A stretch of 55,316 bases of DNA from Yokenella regensburgei ATCC 49455. Its GTDB lineage: Bacteria > Pseudomonadota > Gammaproteobacteria > Enterobacterales > Enterobacteriaceae. Both the position numbers and the translations under genes were made by a program. Below, piece after piece: positions 51,139 through 55,316 of the stretch (the first letter of the stretch is position 1; each line of letters starts with the position of its first letter). The notes under the pieces were generated by a model. The model saw only the letters and a program-made list of their open reading frames with translations, was not told the DNA's origin and ran no database searches. Where the stretch lies: NCBI RefSeq assembly GCF_000735455.1, contig NZ_JMPS01000084.1, positions 1-55,316 of the forward strand, read 5' to 3'.

Positions 51139-51359
51139 GGTGTTCGTTTCCTGCAATCGTCAAGGGAGAAAATTCATCGGACGGCATGATATAGCAATCA
51201 TTCATAATTTACATCCATACATTTTGCGCTACATTTCTCACACCTTGCAGGGCATCGAACAACATTTGCTGATTTAACAGGCACTCTGCCCGCTGTAATT
51301 TTGGCTGAAGCGAAAAAAATGCGACAATAAGCCAGCGACTTGTGAATGACAGGAACGAC

Positions 51360-52280
51360 ATGACCGAATTACCACAATTTACCGTTAAGCTTTTGCATCC
51401 CCGCTACTGGCTCACCTGGCTGGGTATTGGTGTGCTGTGGTTGGTAGTGCAACTACCGTATTCCGTGATATTTCGCCTCGGAAAAGCGATGGGACATCTC
51501 GCGATGCGTTTGATGAAACGCCGGGCGCGTATCGCGTATCGTAATCTTGAGCTGTGCTTTCCGGAAATGAGCGAAGAGCAGCGTCACCAGCTGGTGGTCA
51601 AAAACTTCGAATCCGTTGGTATGGGCGTACTGGAAACCGGGATGGCCTGGTTCTGGTCAAATCGCCGTATCTCTCGCTGGACGACGGTCATCAACTTTGA
51701 GCCGCTACGCGAACTGGAAGCGCAGAAAAAAGGCATCCTGCTTATCGGCGTGCATTTTCTGACCCTGGAGATGGGCGCACGCATGTTCGGGCTGAACTGG
51801 CCAGGAATTGGTGTATACCGCCCGAACGATAACCCGGTACTGGACTGGCTGCAGACCTGGGGTCGCCTGCGCTCAAACAAAGACATGCTGGATCGTAAAG
51901 ACCTGAAAGGGATGGTCAGAGCACTGAAAAATGGTGAAGTGGTCTGGTATGCCCCCGATCACGACTACGGCCCGCGCAGCAGCGTGTTTGTCCCATTCTT
52001 TGCCGTTGAAGAAGCCGCGACGACCACCGGAACCTGGATGCTGGCAAAAATGTCGAAAGCCTGCCTCGTGCCGTTCGTACCGCGTCGCCGTGCCGATGGC
52101 AAAGGCTATGAGCTCATCATGCTGGATCCCGAGTGCAACCCACCGCTCGACGACGGTGAAACCACCGCCGCGTGGATGAACAGGATTGTTGAACAATGCA
52201 TTATGATGGCGCCGGAGCAATATATGTGGCTGCACCGCCGCTTTAAGACCCGGCCGGAAGGAACCCCTTCCCGTTACTAG
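51360..52280 (+). CDS. lpxL: Lauroyl-Kdo2-lipid IVA acyltransferase LpxL (HtrB)
   Basis: A 306-residue inner-membrane acyltransferase (K-12 length) that adds the secondary lauroyl chain to lipid A. One N-terminal membrane helix ([17 protein letters not shown]) and the HX4E catalytic motif His132-Glu137 (VHFLTLEMG). The start ATG 51360 has AGGAAC seven bases before; the six extra upstream codons are not conserved. It is divergent from trhO and followed by a GC-rich hairpin. Confidence 0.97.
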   Translation: MTELPQFTVKLLHPRYWLTWLGIGVLWLVVQLPYSVIFRLGKAMGHLAMRLMKRRARIAYRNLELCFPEMSEEQRHQLVVKNFESVGMGVLETGMAWFWSNRRISRWTTVINFEPLRELEAQKKGILLIGVHFLTLEMGARMFGLNWPGIGVYRPNDNPVLDWLQTWGRLRSNKDMLDRKDLKGMVRALKNGEVVWYAPDHDYGPRSSVFVPFFAVEEAATTTGTWMLAKMSKACLVPFVPRRRADGKGYELIMLDPECNPPLDDGETTAAWMNRIVEQCIMMAPEQYMWLHRRFKTRPEGTPSRY

Positions 52281-52283
52281 CAG

Positions 52284-52303
52284 AAGGCAGCCCGCGGGCT
52301 GCC
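52284..52303 (+). terminator. Terminator of lpxL
   Basis: Perfect inverted repeat AAGGCAGCCC GC GGGCTGCCTT followed by TTAGCTTTTAAAG. The tail is interrupted, so termination may be partial. Confidence 0.8.
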
Positions 52304-52402
52304 TTTTAGCTTTTAAAGCTCCTCCCGATTGCGCTCTCCTGTGACCGGGCGCATAATTAGCCTGCTTATTATTTTTCATACCGTTGGCTACGAAGAATCA
52401 CT

Positions 52403-53623
52403 ATGTCCACCTCTACGACTCCCATTAACTGGAAACGCAACCTGACGGTTGTGTGGCTGGGCTGCTTCCTTACTGGCGCTGCCTTTAGCCTCGTCATGCC
52501 GTTTCTGCCACTGTATGTGGAGCAACTGGGGGTTACCGGCCATAGCGAGCTGAATTTGTGGTCAGGGCTGGTGTTCAGCATTACTTTTCTTTTCTCAGCC
52601 ATCGCTTCACCGTTCTGGGGCGGTCTTGCCGACCGTAAGGGCCGTAAGATTATGCTGTTACGATCGGCGCTCGGAATGTCGATTGTGATGGTACTGATGG
52701 GCCTTGCGCAGAACGTCTGGCAGTTTTTAGTGCTACGCGCCCTGCTCGGCCTGTTGGGTGGTTTTATTCCTAACGCCAACGCGCTCATCGCCACCCAGAT
52801 CCCACGACATAAAAGCGGCTGGGCGCTGGGGACGCTTTCTACCGGGGCCGTCAGCGGCGCGCTTCTTGGCCCGCTCGCAGGGGGATTCCTTGCAGATACC
52901 TGGGGTCTGCGTCCGGTCTTCTTCATGACCGCCAGCGTGCTATTCGTTTGCTTCGTCCTGACGCTGTTCCTGGTCCGGGAGCAGTTTACTCCGGTCGCAA
53001 AGAAGGAGATGCTGCACTTTCGCGATGTTATCGGCTCGCTGAAAAATCCACGGCTGGTGCTGAGCCTGTTTGTCACGACGCTTATCATTCAGGTCGCTAC
53101 CGGCTCCATCGCCCCTATCCTGACGCTGTATGTGCGCGAACTGGCGGGCAACGTCAGTAACATCGCCTTCATCAGCGGGATGATCGCCTCAGTGCCGGGC
53201 GTTGCGGCCCTCATCAGCGCCCCGCGTCTGGGCAAACTCGGAGACCGGATCGGCCCTGAGAAAATCCTGATTGCCGCGCTGGTGGTCTCGGTACTGCTTC
53301 TGTTACCCATGTCTCTGGTTCACACGCCGTGGCAGCTCGCGGTTTTGCGCTTCCTGCTGGGAGCCGCCGACGGTGCACTGTTGCCGGCGGTTCAGACGCT
53401 GCTGGTGTATAACTCCTCAAGCCAGATCGCCGGGCGTATTTTTAGCTATAACCAGTCGTTCCGTGACATCGGTAACGTCACCGGCCCGCTTATCGGGGCG
53501 GCGGTTTCCGCAAACTACGGCTTCCGCGCCGTATTCTGCGTGACAGCAGGCGTGGTGCTGTTCAACGTTATCTACTCTTCCCTCTGCCTGCGCCGACCTC
53601 GCGAGCGATCCGAAGCGGTTTAA
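52403..53623 (+). CDS. mdtG: MFS multidrug efflux transporter MdtG
   Basis: A 406-residue major facilitator (K-12: 408), conferring fosfomycin and deoxycholate tolerance when overexpressed in E. coli. MFS motif A is in [14 protein letters not shown], and there are 12 hydrophobic segments. In E. coli the promoter answers to MarA/SoxS/Rob; the 122-base gap upstream is AT-rich near the gene but I could not read a confident marbox. Same strand as lpxL and msyB. Confidence 0.96.
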   Translation: MSTSTTPINWKRNLTVVWLGCFLTGAAFSLVMPFLPLYVEQLGVTGHSELNLWSGLVFSITFLFSAIASPFWGGLADRKGRKIMLLRSALGMSIVMVLMGLAQNVWQFLVLRALLGLLGGFIPNANALIATQIPRHKSGWALGTLSTGAVSGALLGPLAGGFLADTWGLRPVFFMTASVLFVCFVLTLFLVREQFTPVAKKEMLHFRDVIGSLKNPRLVLSLFVTTLIIQVATGSIAPILTLYVRELAGNVSNIAFISGMIASVPGVAALISAPRLGKLGDRIGPEKILIAALVVSVLLLLPMSLVHTPWQLAVLRFLLGAADGALLPAVQTLLVYNSSSQIAGRIFSYNQSFRDIGNVTGPLIGAAVSANYGFRAVFCVTAGVVLFNVIYSSLCLRRPRERSEAV

Positions 53624-53734
53624 CGACAGCCTCCCACAACTGGATGATTTTTCGCCAGACTGGCTTGCAGTCCGCGATATTCAGCTATTCTTTCCCTGAA
53701 CACCACATCAACAAGCAGGGAAAAGGAGACGACT

Positions 53735-54103
53735 ATGTACGCCACACTCGACGAAGCTATTGATGCGGCCCGTGAAGAATTTCTCGCCGCTAACCCGGCA
53801 CTCGACGAAGAAACCGCCAGTGTCGAACAGTTTAATATCCAGAAATACGTCCTGCAGGACGGCGATATTATGTGGCAGGCCGAGTTTTTTGCCGAAGAAG
53901 GTGAAGAAGGCGAGTGCCTGCCGGTGCTGAGCGGTGAAGCCGCGCAGAGTGTTTTCGATGGCGATTATGACGAAATCGATATTCGCCAGGAGTGGATGGA
54001 AGAAAATACCCTGCACGAATGGGATGAGGGGGAATTCCAGCTGGAACCGCCCCTTGATACCGAGGAAGGCCAGACGTCGGCAGACGAATGGGACGAGCGC
54101 TGA
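53735..54103 (+). CDS. msyB: Acidic protein MsyB
   Basis: A 122-residue extremely acidic cytosolic protein (K-12: 124), found as a multicopy suppressor of secY and secA mutants; proposed to imitate a DNA-like or signal-sequence-binding surface, but the mechanism is open. It has dense Asp/Glu runs (EEGEEGECL, DGDYDEIDIRQEWMEE, DEWDER end). A strong AAGGAG ribosome-binding site lies upstream. Its stop codon directly abuts the convergent yceK stop, with no base between. Confidence 0.96.
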   Translation: MYATLDEAIDAAREEFLAANPALDEETASVEQFNIQKYVLQDGDIMWQAEFFAEEGEEGECLPVLSGEAAQSVFDGDYDEIDIRQEWMEENTLHEWDEGEFQLEPPLDTEEGQTSADEWDER

Positions 54104-54331
54104 TTACTCGTAAGGGCCGTGGCTGGCGTCAATCGGCAGCAACAGCGTATCGAAGACCAGGGAAAAAGGCAGATCCAATACCGTGACGTAGCGCCACGCC
54201 GAGTCACGGAGATCCCACTGTACCCCCGGGTAATATTGATTGCCGTGCCCCTGCCCGGGGATCGTGCGGCTGATGATGCTGCCGCAGCCGCTGAGCAGCA
54301 TCGCCATGGCAACTGCCAGTAAAAATCTCAC
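54104..54331 (-). CDS. yceK: DUF1375 lipoprotein YceK
   Basis: A 75-residue lipoprotein (about K-12 length). The signal ends in LLSGC with acylated Cys16; the mature part contains QYYPGVQWDLRDSAW and the family signature DLPFSLVFDTLLLPID. Function unknown. It lies downstream of opgH on the same strand with a terminator between, and converges exactly on msyB. Confidence 0.95.
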   Translation of the reverse strand: MRFLLAVAMAMLLSGCGSIISRTIPGQGHGNQYYPGVQWDLRDSAWRYVTVLDLPFSLVFDTLLLPIDASHGPYE

Positions 54332-54350
54332 GTGATACCTCTGCTCGATG

Positions 54351-54383
54351 ACAAAAAAATACCGGCTCGATGGCCGGTATTTT
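54351..54383 (-). terminator. Intrinsic terminator of opgH
   Basis: Stem AAAATACCGG / CCGGTATTTT (plus one C-G pair) with a loop of about six bases; on the minus strand it runs into seven T. It lies between the opgH stop and yceK start. Confidence 0.92.
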
Positions 54384-54397
54384 CCCTTACCTGCGAT

Positions 54398-55316
54398 TTA
54401 TTTCGCCTTCAGCGCCAGCGGGTTAAGCGCTATCTGCTGATAGTAGCTCACCCAGGAGGAGTATTTCTCCGGAGCTGACCAGACGCGATAGTGCAGACGC
54501 GACAGCGTGACCGGATCGCTCAACAGTACCAGACGACGGTCGCGGTTGAGTTTGTCCGGCGTTTCGTTCAACGCCTGTTCCACATGACGATCGCGGGCGA
54601 TTTCGAGAATATGACTCTCGCGGTGACGCGCGGTCGCCATCGCCGTTGCCAGCGCGTTGAACGATGGGTTGAACACGGCGTGCATAAAGCCCTGCTCCAG
54701 CTCGCGGCTGCGGTTCATCTCCAGGAAGGTTTCCGTATCCTTCAGCACCTGCGGTGGGGAATACTCTTCCGGGATCAGGAACAGCTTGCAGCGCTTAGTG
54801 CGCAGACCCACCGTCGAACGGCTTGAAATCACCGACACGAACGGCGACAGGATCAGCGAAACCACGATCGGTGCCAGCCAGAACAGGAAGCGCAGATCCA
54901 GCCACGCCATGCCTGCGGCCCACACCAGGCCCAGCAACAGCTGCGAACCATGACGCATAAAGGCTTCGCTCCACGGGGTGGAGTCGTCGTCACGCTGCGG
55001 TGAGTTCCAGACCACTTCCCAGCCGAGGAACGCGCTGACCACAAACACGGTGTGGAACAGCATACGCACCGGCGCCAGCAGCACGGAGAACAGCACTTCC
55101 AGCAGCAGAGAAACCGTCACGCGGAAGAAGCCACCGTACTCTTTCGAGCCCTTGCACCACACCAGAATGATACTGAGCAGCTTCGGCAGGAACAGCAGCA
55201 CCATGGTGGAGGCAAACAGCGCAATAGCCAGCTCGGGCCGCCACTGCGGCCAGACCGGGAACAGCTGCCGTGGCTGCAGGAAGTATTGCGGCTCAGTGAG
55301 CGCATGCACGATCTGC
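54398..55316 (-). CDS. opgH: Osmoregulated periplasmic glucan glucosyltransferase OpgH (5' truncated)
   Basis: The C-terminal 306 or so residues of OpgH (MdoH; K-12 847), the inner-membrane enzyme that polymerises UDP-glucose into osmoregulated periplasmic glucans and exports them; in E. coli it also couples UDP-glucose level to cell size. The frame is open to the right edge, so the GTG at 55309 is internal. Visible membrane helices include [40 protein letters not shown] and [20 protein letters not shown], followed by a cytosolic C-terminal domain ([18 protein letters not shown] to LNPLALKAK). The catalytic glycosyltransferase domain is outside the window. Confidence 0.97.
   Translation of the reverse strand, partial: QIVHALTEPQYFLQPRQLFPVWPQWRPELAIALFASTMVLLFLPKLLSIILVWCKGSKEYGGFFRVTVSLLLEVLFSVLLAPVRMLFHTVFVVSAFLGWEVVWNSPQRDDDSTPWSEAFMRHGSQLLLGLVWAAGMAWLDLRFLFWLAPIVVSLILSPFVSVISSRSTVGLRTKRCKLFLIPEEYSPPQVLKDTETFLEMNRSRELEQGFMHAVFNPSFNALATAMATARHRESHILEIARDRHVEQALNETPDKLNRDRRLVLLSDPVTLSRLHYRVWSAPEKYSSWVSYYQQIALNPLALKAK

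Noticed and set aside
52304-52402. Possible marbox upstream of mdtG
   Set aside because: MarA/SoxS/Rob control is known for E. coli mdtG, but I could not find a convincing 20-base match by eye.

Overview
The window is a contiguous stretch of enterobacterial core chromosome. Nearly every protein is recognisable as an Escherichia coli K-12 orthologue at near-identical length, and the gene order matches K-12 from opgH (mdoH) to mfd, read in the opposite orientation. The GC-rich codon use, the complete flg cluster, and the absence of some K-12 genes suggest a motile Enterobacteriaceae close to Enterobacter, Citrobacter, Lelliottia or Leclercia. Genus cannot be fixed from the sequence alone. I see no tRNA, rRNA, insertion sequence, prophage, CRISPR array or integrase.

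Layout. (1) 1-6.8 kb: 3' part of mfd, ldtC, the copper/stress pair bhsA-comR with a palindrome-rich divergent promoter, ycfJ, and ndh with a perfect FNR box. (2) 7.0-10.8 kb: leftward operon hinT-ycfL-lpoB-thiK-nagZ-ycfP. (3) 11-12.7 kb: ptsG with its Mlc/CRP promoter and SgrS pairing leader. (4) 12.7-23.4 kb: leftward yceD-rpmF-plsX-fabH-fabD-fabG-acpP-fabF-pabC-mltG-tmk-holB-tatD supercluster (fatty-acid synthesis, ribosomal protein L32, folate, wall and DNA replication), with terminators after acpP and fabF that should grade expression. (5) 23.5-28.9 kb: yceF, rluC and rne with its long autoregulatory leader. (6) 29.0-40.6 kb: flagellar rod, hook and ring operon flgBCDEFGHIJ plus flgKL leftward, and flgAMN rightward, with FlhDC-like and sigma-28 promoter elements. 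(7) 40.7-54.1 kb: murJ, yceM, yceH, rimJ, mdtH, yceB, pyrC, dinI, bssS, solA, yceO, trhO, lpxL, mdtG, msyB. (8) 54.1-55.3 kb: yceK and the 3' end of opgH.

Many genes serve the cell envelope: LdtC, NagZ, LpoB, MltG and MurJ in peptidoglycan, LpxL and the Fab/PlsX set in lipids, OpgH in periplasmic glucans, and several lipoproteins. The regulatory sites that can be read directly (FNR, CRP, Mlc, PurR, LexA, sigma-28, FlhDC) match what is known for the orthologues.

I looked for an undescribed system and did not find one. The more interesting points are small: a near-leaderless promoter for yceD, a candidate FlgO-type 3'-UTR small RNA after flgL, an unexplained 14-bp palindrome before hinT, TAACGATCG operators between bhsA and comR, lineage differences in FlgE, FlgD and PlsX, and the absence of fhuE, grxB and yceI-yceJ from positions where K-12 has them. 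Start codons were adjusted from the longest open frame where homologue length and ribosome-binding sites favoured an internal start.
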